A stretch of DNA of 64,000 nt from Symsagittifera roscoffensis (Eukaryota > Xenacoelomorpha > Acoela > Convolutidae): assembly GCF_963678635.1 (NCBI RefSeq), contig NC_087065.1, positions 33,729,679 through 33,793,678 on the forward strand, written 5' to 3'. A model generated the notes under the pieces. The model was given only the letters and a program-made list of their open reading frames with translations. It was not told where the DNA came from and searched no databases. Below, piece after piece: positions 22,801 to 35,250 of this stretch (positions are counted from its first letter, which is position 1; each line of letters starts with the position of its first letter). Position numbers and translations under genes: made by a program.

Positions 22801-24740
22801 ATGATGAGCGAATTGACGACGATAGAAGAACAATTGCATGTTCAGGCCGGAGCTGACACGAAATTAAATCGATGGATCATTGCTGAAAGAAGAAAAATGG
22901 ACAATTATGATCCAGAAATTGTTCGCACATGCGATAAAATAAATCAATTGACGGAGGAGAAAAGATGATCTTGTCGAGTGAAAGTAGAATAGGAAAAGCT
23001 TTGAAAATGCGTAGATAAAATGAAAGAGAAAGCACGACAGATTGACGTCAAAGTGGGGAACTAACAACAACCTGAAAAAACCGACAACAGGAAATCCACA
23101 ACGTTACACGAAGACTTCATCAAAGAAGTTCAAGAGTATATTGACGATACTGGCAAGACCGAAGTGCTTACCATTAAAAAATCTCATTTAAGCTCAGGAC
23201 TGAGTCAACGAAGTGATTCCATAGAAACGTTATCGCATGCCAGCAATCAATCCAATGGCCTTGAAAACCAGCAACTGAGACATGGAATAGCAGAATAAGA
23301 GATGGAAAACTTAAAAACGAAACAAAGTTTTTCTGAGCAGCTGTCAGAAATGAAGATCTGAAACGCAGAAGAAGCAGGAAAGCTAGCTGAAGAGCTCTGT
23401 GAAATGAAACTTTCGTATGCCGATAAACAATCGGAACTCGCAAGTGTTAGAAGCGAAAGGTATGTCTCCAGCTAGAAGTGACAGATAGGTTTCTCCGGAT
23501 AGAAAATCAGTCACATTCGACGAAGAAGATCCGGAAAGGACCTACGCAAAGGACTGGTTAACATCAATAAACCAAACAGATGAACAGAAGTACGAGTCAA
23601 AACCAAGGTTTAAACTTGGTGATTCAAGTAGATCACATGAAGAGCGATCTCATGACATACTCAGAAGAACTAAACGCAGAACTCAGTAATTGGAGTTTAC
23701 CAAAACCAGCCTACCAAAGATAAAGCTAGAAACATTTGCTGGTGATCCACTGGAATGGCCAGAATGGTCGGGATTATTCACAGCATCAGTGCATAAAGCG
23801 AACATAACAAAAAATGAAAAGATGTAATATCTGAAAAGCTATGTATCTGGCAAAGCTAAACAGATTCTGACAGGACTCAGCTATGATTGCAACCAACATG
23901 AACTTGCATGAAAACTGTTTCCAGGCATTACGGTCAGCCACATATCATGGTTGATTCACATTCACAACTAAAGCTGGTGCAGAACTTTTCAATTGAAAGG
24001 AAACACGATTCGCATCAAGTATCGAAGTTTGCAGGCGTAGTGAGTACGTTTGTGAGCATTTTGACAAATTTTGGATACGAAGGTGATCTGAACTCAACTT
24101 CAAACATAAACATGATATTGAACAAGTTTCCACAACATCTCAATCGAAAGGAAATGCTGAAAACCAAATATGGTTCAGCTAATTGAATGGCTCACTGATC
24201 AGTTAATTGCAAAGCGAAGTCATGAACCTAGAGGAGCAAATGAAACAAGGAAATTAAATCACATTCACCAAACAAAAGCCAGAACTTATGTTACAGAAGA
24301 CAAGAATCAAGTCTTCAAAAACAAAAGCACAGATCATTGCTTGTTGCAACAAAGGGATACACAAAATCTGGAACTGCCCAGACTTCAAGATAATAAATGT
24401 GAAACAACGTTATGATGCCGTGAAGAAACACAAATTGTGCTTTGGATCTTTGGGAAAAGCACATGACATCAAAGACTGTAAAGTCAATCCATGTGGAATA
24501 GATGGATGTGACAGAAAGCACAACCGATTATTACATGAAAATAGATCCGGAAGAAGACCAATGCACCAAGAATCAACCAACTCTTATAGTGTGCCATCCA
24601 GGAGTAGCGTGCTACCGATAATAAGACTACAACTGACTAATCTAAGAACAGGCGAGTCAATGGAGACATGTGCATTAGAAGACACTGGATCAACAGTGAC
24701 ACTAATAGACAAATCTCTTGAAAAATCGTTGAAATTATGA
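22801..24740 (+). pseudogene. BEL/Pao gag and protease, broken
   Basis: Starts ATGATGAGCGAATTGACG at 22801 and reads about 55 codons before a stop. Further pieces in shifting frames include the family signature LETFAGDPLEWPEWSGLF near 23730, a GQPHIMVD block at 23930 and a long helical stretch to 24183. A knuckle-like LCFGSLGKAHDIKDC with NPCGIDGCDRKHNRLLH lies at 24430-24540; the second Cys of the knuckle is changed to Ser. Protease follows as LEDTGSTVTLIDKSL near 24675, where BEL elements have LLDSGS. Gag forms the particle and the protease cleaves the polyprotein. Many stops show the gene is dead. Confidence 0.8.
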
Positions 24741-25040
24741 AATAAGATTCGAAAGACTGCAAAAGAGAATTGGCTGGAGCTAACAATTCAATAAGCATCA
24801 CGGAAGGAGTAACAGTTAAGGTATCTACCAAGAGTCTCAAACTTGAAAACAACAATTGTTTGGCTCATCCCGATTTGTCCGTTGTGTCAATGAACTACGA
24901 TTATAGTACCTACAAAAGAAGATGTCCGCATTTATTGATTTTGCCAAAACAGAAAATTTTACACTTCGAAGTCAAACTAATAAGTGGTCAGGATAGATTC
25001 AAAATGACAAAACCAAGAGAATACAGAAGTTTGAACAAGA
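24741..25040 (+). pseudogene. BEL/Pao protease-RT linker, broken
   Basis: The open frame from 24770 reads a segment ending in VKLISGQDRFKM, which corresponds to the GQD block between protease and reverse transcriptase of BEL/Pao polyproteins. It leads directly into the first RT copy. Confidence 0.6.
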
Positions 25041-26314
25041 GAAGTCCAGGGTAGTAAGAACACCTCTTGGATGGTCTCTAAGTGGTGCATTGGGACAAAA
25101 GCAAGCCTATAATTGCAAAGCGCGATCGTATTTCTGTTGTACAGAAGATCAGTTGGCTCAGTTCAAAAATTGGTGGTCTATAGAAAACTATGGATCTGTG
25201 GAAAATGTTGAATCGTTATCTAGTGAAGAAAAACGAGCTCAGCATCCTAGAATCTACTACCAAATTTGAAGATGGTAGATGGGAAGTTGGACTTCTTTGT
25301 TCGGAGGTTCCAAGCAACTATGGAAGTGTCCTGGGGCAACTTAGATCATTACAAAGAAGGCTCAGTAAAGATGATGAATTGAAAACAAAGTATCACGACA
25401 CGATAAAAACTGATCTCCAATATGGATTCATTAAGAAAGTGTCTCAAATTGACATATACAACGCTGAGAATGCCAAAATCTGGTATTTACCTCATCAACC
25501 AGTCTTTCATTCACAAAAGCCAGGGAAAGTCAGAAGAGTTTTTAATGCAGCTTCGAAGTATCAAGGGATATCTTTGAATGATAATTTACTACCTGGACCA
25601 GATTTGTTGCTAAGATAGAAGGAACCTGTTCAAATTTCGGGAAGGAGCAATTGCAATCACAGATGATATTGAGCAGATGTTTCTTCAAGTCAAGGTGAAA
25701 CAAGAAGATACTCATTGTCTTAGATTATTATATCCGGATTACAAAAATAAAAGTGACAAAATAAAGATATATAAATATAACAGACATATATTTGGAGCCA
25801 GAAGTTCACCAACTGGTGCAAATTATGCACTGACCAAGTCATTTGAAACTGACAACTTACAAGAAATGTCGAATCATTTCTGTATGGATGATTTTATATA
25901 CTCAAGCAAGGATAGAATAAAAGCCGAGAAGTTCAAACAACAAGTACATGGAAATTAATCCAAAATGGGTTTCAAGCAGACGAAGTTTCAAAGTAACATT
26001 GAATAATTGTCTGAAAATACCGAAGAAAAGGAAACGTCGATTCTAAGAATCAATTGGAACATAGAATCGGATAGTTTAGCAGTCTGTCGAATGAAGGATA
26101 ACCAGTCGAAGCATTCGCACTAAGAGATTTGCTCTGCGCGATTTTTTCACTATTCGATCCACTAGAACTGTTGTCACTCTTCGGCATTCGAATAGGGAAT
26201 GTTTTGTAGAACCTCTGGAAATCTGAGGGTGTTTAATGGGACAAAACAATTCCGAAAAATATTGCTGAAGAGTTTGAGTTTTGGAGAAAGAAACTTATTC
26301 AAATCAAAAACATT
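25041..26314 (+). repeat. tandem RT unit 1 (1274 bp)
   Basis: First of four head-to-tail 1274-bp units. The joint is at GAAGTCCAGG: upstream of unit 1 the sequence is AACAAGA, while units 2-4 are preceded by AAACATT. The unit encodes the whole BEL/Pao RT from TPLGWSLSGALG through VFNAASKYQGISLNDNLL, ITDDIEQMFLQV and IYKYNRHIFGARSSP to FCMDDFIYSS (the polymerase DD motif). An in-frame TAA follows after QQVHGN. It shares its stops with units 2 and 3. Confidence 0.9.
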
Positions 26315-27588
26315 GAAGTCCAGGGTAGTAATAACACCTCTTGGATGGTCTCTAAATGGTGCATTGGGACAAAAGCAAGCCTATAATTGCAAAGCGCGAT
26401 CGTATTTCTGTTGTACAGAAGATCAGTTGGCTCAGTTCAAAAATTGGTGGTCTATAGAAAGCTATGGATCTGTAGAAAATGTTGAATCGTTATCTAGTGA
26501 AGAAAAACGAGCTCAGCATCCTAGAATCTACTACCAAATTTGAAGATGGTAGATGGGAAGTTGGACTTGTTTGTTCGGAGGTTCCAAGCAACTATGGAAA
26601 TGTCCTGGGGCAACTTAGATCATTACAAAGAAGGCTCAGTAAAGATGATGAATTGAAAACAAAGTATCACGACACGATAAAAACTGATCTCCAATATGGA
26701 TTCATTAGGAAAGTGTCTCAAATTAACATATACAACGCTGAGAATGCCAAAATCTGGTTTTTACCTCATCAACCAGTCTTTCATTCACAAAAGCCAGGGA
26801 AAGTCAGAAGAGTTTTTAATGCAGCTTCGAAGTATCAAGGGATATTTTTGAATGATAATTTACTACCTGGACCAGATTTGTTGCTTAGCTTGTAGGAACC
26901 TGTTCAAATTTCGGGAAGGAGCAATTGCAATCACAGATGATATTGAGCAGATGTTTCTTCAAGTCAAGGTGAAACAAGAAGATACTTATTGTCTTAGATT
27001 ATTATATCCGGATAACAAAAATAAAAGCGACAAAATAAAGATATATAAATATAACAGACATATATTTGGAGCCAGAAGTTCACCAACTTGTGCAAATTAT
27101 GCACTGACCAAGTCATTTGAAACTGACAACTTACAAGAAATGTCGAATCATTTCTGTATGGATGATTTTATATACTCAAGCAAGGATAGAATAAAAGCCG
27201 AGAAGTTCAAACAACAAGTACATGGAAATTAATCCAAAGTGGGTTTCAAGCAGACGAAGTTTCAAAGTAACATTGAATAATTGTCTGAAAATACCGAAGA
27301 AAAAGAAACGTCGATTCTAAGAATCAATTGGAACATAGAATCGGATAGTTTAGCAGTCTGTCGAATGAAGGATAACCAGTCGAAGCATTCGCACTAAGAG
27401 ATTTGCTCTGCGCGATTTTTTCACTATTCGATCCACTAGAACTGTTTTCACTCTTCGGCATTCGAATAGGGAATGTTTTGTAGAACCTCTGGAAATCTGA
27501 AGGTGTTTAATGGGACAAAACAATTCCGAAAAATATTGCTGAAGAGTTTGAGTTTTGGAGATAGAAACTTATTCAAATCAAAAACATT
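26315..27588 (+). repeat. tandem RT unit 2 (1274 bp)
   Basis: Starts GAAGTCCAGGGTAGTAATAA. Nearly identical to units 3 and 4, with scattered single-base differences (for example GGATCTGTAG where the others have GGATCTGTGG, removing the start codon used in the neighbours' frame). It carries the same internal stops as unit 1. Confidence 0.9.
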
Positions 27589-28862
27589 GAAGTCCAGGGT
27601 AGTAATAACACCTCTTGGATGGTCTCTAAATGGTGCATTGGGACAAAAGCAAGCCTATAATTGCAAAGCGCGATCGTATTTCTGTTGTACAGAAGATCAG
27701 TTGGCTCAGTTCAAAAATTGGTGGTCTATAGAAAGCTATGGATCTGTGGAAAATGTTGAATCGTTATCTAGTGAAGAAAAACGAGCTCAGCATCCTAGAA
27801 TCTACTACCAAATTTGAAGATGGTAGATGGGAAGTTGGACTTGTTTGTTCGGAGGTTCCAAGCAACTATGGAAATGTCCTGGGGCAACTTAGATCATTAC
27901 AAAGAAGGCTCAGTAAAGATGATGAATTGAAAACAAAGTATCACGACACGATAAAAACTGATCTCCAATATGGATTCATTAAGAAAGTGTCTCAAATTAA
28001 CATATACAACGCTGAGAATGCCAAAATCTGGTTTTTACCTCATCAACCAGTCTTTCATTCACAAAAGCCAGGGAAAGTCAGAAGAGTTTTTAATGCAGCT
28101 TCGAAGTATCAAGGGATATTTTTGAATGATAATTTACTACCTGGACCAGATTTGTTGCTTAGCTTGTAGGAACCTGTTCAAATTTCGGGAAGGAGCAATT
28201 GCAATCACAGATGATATTGAGCAGATGTTTCTTCAAGTCAAGGTGAAACAAGAAGATACTTATTGTCTTAGATTATTATATCCGGATGACAAAAATAAAA
28301 GCGACAAAATAAAGATATATAAATATAACAGACATATATTTGGAGCCAGAAGTTCACCAACTTGTGCAAATTATGCACTGACCAAGTCATTTGAAACTGA
28401 CAACTTACAAGAAATGTCGAATCATTTCTGTATGGATGATTTTATATACTCAAGCAAGGATAGAATAAAAGCCGAGAAGTTCAAACAACAAGTACATGGA
28501 AATTAATCCAAAGTGGGTTTCAAGCAGACGAAGTTTCAAAGTAACATTGAATAATTGTCTGAAAATACCGAAGAAAAAGAAACGTCGATTCTAAGAATCA
28601 ATTGGAACATAGAATCGGATAGTTTAGCAGTCTGTCGAATGAAGGATAACCAGTCGAAGCATTCGCACTAAGAGATTTGCTCTGCGCGATTTTTTCACTA
28701 TTCGATCCACTAGAACTGTTGTCACTCTTCGGCATTCGAATAGGGAATGTTTTGTAGAACCTCTGGAAATCTGAAGGTGTTTAATGGGACAAAACAATTC
28801 CGAAAAATATTGCTGAAGAGTTTGAGTTTTGGAGATAGAAACTTATTCAAATCAAAAACATT
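27589..28862 (+). repeat. tandem RT unit 3 (1274 bp)
   Basis: Exactly the same length and limits as its neighbours. It encodes the same RT fragments, 27738-28169 and 28126-28506, in two frames that overlap around a GGACCAGATTTG block. Confidence 0.9.
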
Positions 28863-30136
28863 GAAGTCCAGGATAGTAATAACACCTCTTGGATGGTCTC
28901 TAAATGGTGCATTGGGACAAAAGCAAGCCTATAATTGCAAAGCGCGATCGTATTTCTGTTGTACAGAAGATCAGTTGGCTCAGTTCAAAAATTGGTGGTC
29001 TATAGAAAGCTATGGATCTGTGGAAAATGTTGAATCATTATCTAGTGAAGAAAAACGAGCTCAGCATCCTAGAATCTACTACCAAATTTGAAGATGGTAG
29101 ATGGGAAGTTGGACTTGTTTGTTCGGAGGTTCCAAGCAACTATGGAAGTGTCCTGGGGCAACTTAGATCATTACAAAGAAGGCTCAGTAAAGATGATGAA
29201 TTGAAAACAAAGTATCACGACACGATAAAAACTGATCTCCAATATGGATTCATTAAGAAAGTGTCTCAAATTAACATATACAACGCTGAGAATGCCAAAA
29301 TCTGGTTTTTACCTCATCAACCAGTCTTTCATTCACAAAAGCCAGGGAAAGTCAGAAGAGTTTTTAATGCAGCTTCGAAGTATCAAGGGATATCTTTGAA
29401 TGATAATTTACTACCTGGACCAGATTTGTTGCTTAGCTTGTAGGAACCTGTTCAAATTTCGGGAAGGAGCAATTGCAATCACAGATGATATTGAACAGAT
29501 GTTTCTTCAAGTCAAGGTGAAACAAGAAGATACTTATTGTCTGAGATTATTATATCCGGATAACAAAAATAAAAGCGACAAAATAAAGATATATAAATAT
29601 AACAGACATATATTTGGAGCCAGAAGTTCACCAACTTGTGCAAATTATGCACTGACCAAGTCATTTGAAACTGACAACTTACAAGAAATGTCGAATCATT
29701 TCTGTATGGATGATTTTATATACTCAAGCAATGATAGAATAAAAGCCGAGAACTTCAAACAACAAGTACATAGAAATTTAAACAAAATGGGTTTCAAGCA
29801 GACGAAGTTTCAAAGTAACTTTGAATAATTGTCGGAAAATACCGAAGAAAAGGAAACGTCGATTCTAAGAATCACTTGGAACATAGAATCGGATAGTTTA
29901 GCAGTCTGTCGAATGAAGGATAACCAGTCGAAGGATTCGCACTAAGAGATTTGCTCTGCGTGATTTTTTCACTATTCGATGCACTAGGACTGTTGTCTTT
30001 CTTCGGCATTCGGATAGAGAATGTATTGTAGAACCTCTGGAAATCTGAAGGTGTTTAATGGGACAAAACAATTCCGAAAAATATTGCTGAAGAGTTTGAG
30101 TTTTGGAGAAAGAAACTTACTCAAATCAAAAACATT
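28863..30136 (+). repeat. tandem RT unit 4 (1274 bp), joined to the RNase H region
   Basis: Last unit. Here the codons after the DD motif stay open longer (HRNLNKMGFKQTKFQ instead of a stop at HGN), so this unit preserves an older or less damaged 3' part. At 30137 the sequence GAAATCTC leaves the repeat and enters the unique RNase H region. The GAA shared by both joints is a likely crossover microhomology. Confidence 0.9.
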
Positions 30137-30868
30137 GAAATCTCAAGAAATGACTTCAATTTCGTTCCAACAGAGAATGAGCCCCGTGTGTTCGCTGATG
30201 CTTCACTTGAAGGACTATGCGCGGTTGCTTAATTTTGTGCATCAGAGCATGGAGACATGCTAAAGAAGAAATGAATCCGGTAGATCTAGGTACAAGAGAC
30301 TCACAATAGCACAAATACTTGAAAAAACCTGGTTACACGGGTGGACCTGGATAAAGAATGAAAAGAATTTTAACATCAAAAATTTAGAGTGAAAGAAGTA
30401 ATTGAAAAAACTTGTAGCAAGGTTACAAATATTGAACCTTTGGCTGATTGGCATATTTTCAGTAATTTAAATGACTTCAAGACACAATTGCTTACGCATT
30501 GAGGGCAATAAGGAAAAAAAACCCAAATCATTCAGTATAACATTTGAAGGGACGCAGCAAGCTACGAAAACGTAACTATAATTTTCCTGAGCAACGAACA
30601 TCTGGAAAATCTTCACATTGGAATCAACAATTCAGAAGCATGGTTGAAGAGACTTACTGGATTTTTCGTGTAGAAACAAGCTCAGACAAATCAAAGCTAA
30701 TTGTGTACCCTAGAGAAAATCATCGCAGAGGAATGAGTCTCCACTGATGGCAGAGTTACCTAAAATCAGGATGTATTTCAGAAGACCATTCAAAAATACT
30801 GATGTAGTTTATTTTTGACATTTTAAGTTAAAAGTAAGGAGATCGTCAGTAAAAGATGGTTATGTCTG
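30137..30868 (+). pseudogene. BEL/Pao RNase H and connecting region, broken
   Basis: Reads PRVFADASLEGLCAVA at about 30180-30230, the first catalytic Asp block of BEL/Pao RNase H. Stops and frameshifts follow through to 30868. The remainder is too damaged to place further catalytic residues. Confidence 0.65.
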
Positions 30869-31827
30869 ATGAAATGTCTCAAAACGAGAGCCGTGCATCT
30901 TGAAGTTGCTCACGATTTGTCAACCGAATCAATGTTAAACTGGTTGTTTCGATTCATCGCTCGAAGAGGTGAGCCGGATTTAATCCTGAGCGACAATGTG
31001 ACGAATGTTGTTGGAACGAAAAATCACTTGAAAGAACAAATTAAATCATGGTCGCCGAAAATTGAAGAATCAATGGCAAAATGATACGTTGAATGGAGGC
31101 TTAATCCACTAAATGCGCCACACTTTGGAGGTGTATGCGAACGACTTGTGAGAATTGCAAAAAAGTCGGTGTATAATGTCATGGGACCACAAAATATGAC
31201 GAAGGACATTTTGACCACAATTATCTGCATAGTCAGCATTCTAAACCGAAGAATTCTCTCATCAATTTCGGATGACATTTATAGTTACGAAGCGGTTAAC
31301 CTAAATCACTTCTTGATTGGATCATCAGAATCAGAAGTATTCCGAATGTTTTCGAAAAAATATGATGGTCATCGGAAACGTTTCAAGGTAGCTCAAACAA
31401 ATTTTAAGCAAATCTGGCGCAGATTTCAGAAGAAATACATACCGATGCATTTGGCAAAAAACAAATCGTTCAAAGATCAGAAAACACAATTCCAAGAAGA
31501 TGACCTTGTATGGATTCTTGACCCACAGACAAAGTATTTACAGACAAATTTCCCTTAGGAAGGATTTTTAAATTACACTATAGTGAAGATAATAACGCAC
31601 GATATGCAGAAATTGAAACAAAATTGAAAATCTATAAACGACCGATTGTAAGACTTGTAAAAATACTCAAAGACGAATTAATAGAACTTAATTTGAGGTT
31701 AACCGTGGAATCTAACATAGATAAAATGGAAAAATGTTTTGCGATTATTGGCGATATTAACTTTAGTTGTCTGGAAAACATTTACTTGAATAGTTACCCT
31801 AAAACGGAAATCACTTTCATTGGATAA
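30869..31827 (+). pseudogene. BEL/Pao integrase, broken
   Basis: Reads KTRAVHLEVAHDLSTES, FIARRGEPDLILSDN (second catalytic Asp), then after a stop at 31082 WRLNPLNAPHFGGVCERLV (catalytic Glu). NHFLIG and the basic W-R-R-F C-terminal block with DDLVWILDP follow. This order is the rve core plus the C-terminal domain typical of BEL/Pao. A stop at 31556 and a frame change follow before RPIVRLVKIL. The protein inserted the cDNA copy; this copy is inactive. Confidence 0.85.
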
Positions 31828-32201
31828 ACAGGATTAAGGGTTATCTGTTCAAAGAAAGTTTTAACACGCAAGATTTGCAGAAATTATTTCATATTGTAAT
31901 TATGTGTAGTGGAAACGATGCCTGCGATCATGCTAGAAGGGAGTTTCTGAAATCAAAAAGGCCAAGTGAAATCACAAAAGCGATCAGGGAATGGGTTGAC
32001 GCAATAGCCCATCAACGGATTCTCTTTTTAATTGTTCAACCAAAAGAATCGTGGCAAGCAGAAATAGACGTTCTCAGTATTTTCCTCGAAAAAATTTCGA
32101 AAAGAAATTATGCTAAGATATTGGTAGAACCCAACTTCAAATCAAACACGGATCATGTTCACTACGATCTTCACACGTACAATGCGATATTATCACATTG
32201 A
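31720..32201 (+). pseudogene. SGNH/GDSL-hydrolase-like domain downstream of integrase
   Basis: In two adjacent frames (shift near 31825) the sequence reads AIIGDINFSCL, then CSGNDACDHARREF, then PKESW and finally DHVHYDLHTYNAIL. The spacing and order match SGNH hydrolase blocks I (GDS-x-S/N), III (GND) and V (D-x-x-H). The block I Ser position appears changed to Ile, so catalysis would be lost here. SGNH esterase domains are known in ORF1 of some CR1-like LINEs, and I recall ORF3 examples in rotifer LTR elements. In this position it takes the place of env. The family match is by eye only. Confidence 0.55.
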
Positions 32202-32395
32202 TGGAAAAATTAATGATTGGCTGGAATAGCTTGTTTTTCTTGTTTGGCCGCTGGAGTTTAAGATAAAAGACATTCCCACTCATAATATTAAGATCTATTA
32301 TTTGATTATATTGAATTAATAAATTCTTTACAAATTATTCGGTTATTTTAAAATTACCTTTTGATTATTTGATTATATTCTGGCTTTTTGGCCGA

Positions 32396-33007
32396 CTATT
32401 ACCGCCGAGCAGCGGAATTATTGCCACCAAGGTCATTTCACTTATCTTTTATATTAATATTAGCCTGAGGCATTTATGACTGCGATCTGGATTTGAACTA
32501 CACTATTTATTATCACTTTGGGGTAATACTGGAATTAGCAGAAGATTAGGGCGCTGACTTTTGACAAGTTAGAATAAATAACAACAGTTGGGAAAGAATT
32601 CTGAACAGAATACAAGACAGAAAAGAGGAACAAATCTTGATACAAGTCTCGATGGAACAAGAATGGCTCAGAAATTTGGAACTTACATAATTTACTAGCA
32701 AATAGCAAAGACTAGAAAACAATATTTTGTTTAATTTATATTCCGCTTAATTGTATTATAATCTAAATTGTGTGCTTCACAAATTAAGAAAAAGTATAAC
32801 AGATGAAACGAGAATCCGTTGATGGGGCTTTATACTATTTAATTGGGACTCAATTTTTTATAATCCTCATTGGAAACTCATAACAGTTAAAACAAATTGT
32901 AATTCAGCATCAGAAAGTATTCCCAAAAAATATTACCTCTAAGATAAAAAAAATTAGGCTACAAAATCTAGTGAATATTGTCACACTGAAAAATGGGTCT
33001 CTAAATT
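32396..33007 (+). repeat. 3' LTR of BEL/Pao element
   Basis: 612 bp, matches 21992-22579. It contains a segment (about 32775-32845) that differs wholly from the 5' LTR, and lacks a 16-base block the 5' LTR has near its start. Confidence 0.7.
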
Positions 33008-33474
33008 GGCTTTGGCTGGTAATATTTCTGACGGCTCTGATTTTAGTGTTTTTTGGCCTTTCCTATGATTAACAGTGGCTCCAGATGTTTTCAAGTTTCG
33101 TTGGCAGTTTTTGCAGGGAGATGAGACTTGGGAGTTTCAGTGAAATCTTTTCGTGTGAATTTTTAAACCTTCAAAAGATTAACCAGTTTTTTACATGTGC
33201 CTCATGTTAAAAACATTTTTGACGACCGGTTTACGTTCATTTGTTTTTGGTTCTGTATGGGGGCTTTGGTGGGGTAGAGTTTAATTACCTTTTCGACTTT
33301 CCCGTGTTTCCAGGTGTTTCTTTCTTTTTTGTACTCGAGCGTTTCAGTCTTTTCGAGCGTCCGCTATTGTATATACTTAGTTCCAGTCGATCCCCATTTC
33401 TGTTATCAGTTTGTTCCAGTAAAAATTAATTGTGATCTTCTTTCCTTTTGTCTTCGAAGTTTAAATGAGATCCT
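33008..33474. other. spacer between BEL/Pao and minus-strand LINE
   Basis: T-rich, no feature recognised. It may be the 3' part of the minus-strand LINE, but I see no RT motifs. Confidence 0.3.
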
Positions 33475-35250
33475 TCATTTTAAGATATAACCTTTCCATT
33501 GCTTTGAAGGGCGGGGCGTTTTTGTTGCTCCAAATGTATGTTCATTTATGTATCGCAGTCGAACCGGTGCGTCGATCAGGAGGCCAATTTCCACGCAGGC
33601 TTCAAAAAACTTGGCTTGTTGTCGTTTGGAGAGAATTTGTGCTTGAGTCGCGCTTTGGCTAGACACCACATTCCACTTGCTCTCTTCTTTCGGGTTTCGA
33701 TATCTGCCGTTCTGCTCAGCCAACAGCCCTTAATCTGGTGTTTCATATCTATTAGGATCACCGAATATGAGTCGCTCTTCCTTGACATCATTGTTCTACT
33801 CATCGAGTTGTGACATTACATGCTTTTTAGCTTTTCCTTCGATTTGCTATGAGGCCTTTGCTGAGTTGGTCATTCCTCCGCCATACCAATCTGTTTATCT
33901 CTTCATGTATTTCGGCTAGTTCTTCCGAATTCCCTTTTCGTCCAAGGGTTTGTAACCTGGCGATTAGGTAGACCACAGATTGTTTTGGCAGATTCAGTTC
34001 GAACATTTGACAAGCTCTCTCATGGCTCTCTCATGAGTCAAGGCTGCTTTCTCCTCCGTTAGCTTGCAGAACTTCTCAATGTTCGTTCCCTTATTTAATG
34101 CTTCCCAGTTAATGGTGGCATGGGTGGAGTTCGTCTGTGGTTTTTGGAGGAGGTTTTTTGTTGAGTGTAATTGTTACCGGTCTGTGGTCGGACTCTACGA
34201 GATCTTGGAGGATCTGAACATTTCGGACGTACATTTGTCGATCCTCATGTTTCATCAAAAAACCATCTAATTCGTACCAGTTTTGGTAAGACTGGTTAAA
34301 CCATGTTCCTCGTTTCTTGATTCTATCGTTGAAGTTAATCATCTGGAGGCCATAATCCTCGCACCAGTGCAAGAATCTTCTTCAGCTTCGCTAGTCTTCG
34401 TCTCAGTCCGTAGATTCCACGAATATTTTCCTCCCTTCCGCACTATTATCAGCGTCATTTCCCGGGCCGTTTTTACGTTTTTTTATCCAGTTGTTGCCGA
34501 TAATTATCCATGGCTAATGTTCCATGGAACCATAGTGGTTGGAACACCGACACGAGGTTAAGGCTTAGTATCCTGACAGACACAGCCCTTTTAGCGAAGT
34601 TTTGCTTATGGCCTCCATCGAGCCATTCTTCTAGGGCACTTCCGTCTTGGAGGATACCGCAATTCTCTGAAAGTTCAACCAAAGCTGGGTCTTCGTCGCC
34701 GCGTAGCCAAGTAACTTCTATCTTGTCCCCTTGCAGCTCGGCTATTAGGAAGATTTGCCGGTTTTTCTTCCGGCAAAACTCAATCACTCTTCTGAGTTTG
34801 TTTTTTTTTTCCGTTCTCTTATGGAGTTGCCATGAAGATTCCATGTTGTGATTGTCGTCCACGTTTGCTGTGGTTTGTTTCTCTTATGCTTGCGTCTCAT
34901 TTTCCGCCGCTGATTTCTTGCTATTTTGTCGGCACTCGTTGTTCTTCTTTTAGCCGTGTCACTGGCTGTGCGTAACTCCAAACTGCTTGCATTTATAGGA
35001 GTACTTTTCTTTCTTGCCATACTCCATGATATTTTTTCTGGACTGCCGTGCGAACTTTTCATGGATCCTCTTCAGACACCTTGTGCATTTTATGCTGTTG
35101 CTGCCAACTGATTTGCTGCATATGCCATACAGGTGTTTAAGACCAGGGTTCAACTGTAAATCACAAGCCACCAGGCCGTTTGGTTTTTGGTAAGGGACTT
35201 AAGCTGGCTGGGTTCTTGCCCTTCTGTTGAGTAGAGGTGGGTTGCATTCG
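33475..35250 (-). pseudogene. 5' part of a decayed APE-type LINE ORF2 (zinc-finger and endonuclease)
   Basis: Read on the minus strand from about 35250 downward. First comes a C/H-rich finger (GICSKSVGSNSIKCTRCLKRIHEKF) and a YSYKCKQ block, then a basic stretch. Then TWNLHGNSIRER, the usual start of an exonuclease-endonuclease-phosphatase domain, RRVIEFCRKKNRQIFLIAEL, and near 34120-34330 GTWFNQSYQNWYELDGFLMK with VESDHRPVTITL (catalytic D-H pair). Several frameshifts separate the blocks. Downstream pieces at 33800-33480 lack RT motifs, so the element is 3'-incomplete or too diverged. The endonuclease would nick the genomic target for reverse transcription. Confidence 0.7.

Larger units (their letters stand above)
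22580..33007 (+). mobile_element. decayed BEL/Pao LTR retrotransposon (internal region and 3' LTR)
   Basis: The internal region between the LTRs encodes, in order, BEL/Pao-type gag with CCHC-like and CxxxH motifs, protease, reverse transcriptase (as four tandem 1274-bp copies), RNase H remnants, integrase with C-terminal domain, and an SGNH-hydrolase-like segment. Stops and frameshifts run through all genes, so it cannot transpose by itself. Confidence 0.85.

Noticed and set aside
24315-24855. Minus-strand frames opposite BEL/Pao gag-protease
   Set aside because: Shadows; the plus strand shows clear family motifs.
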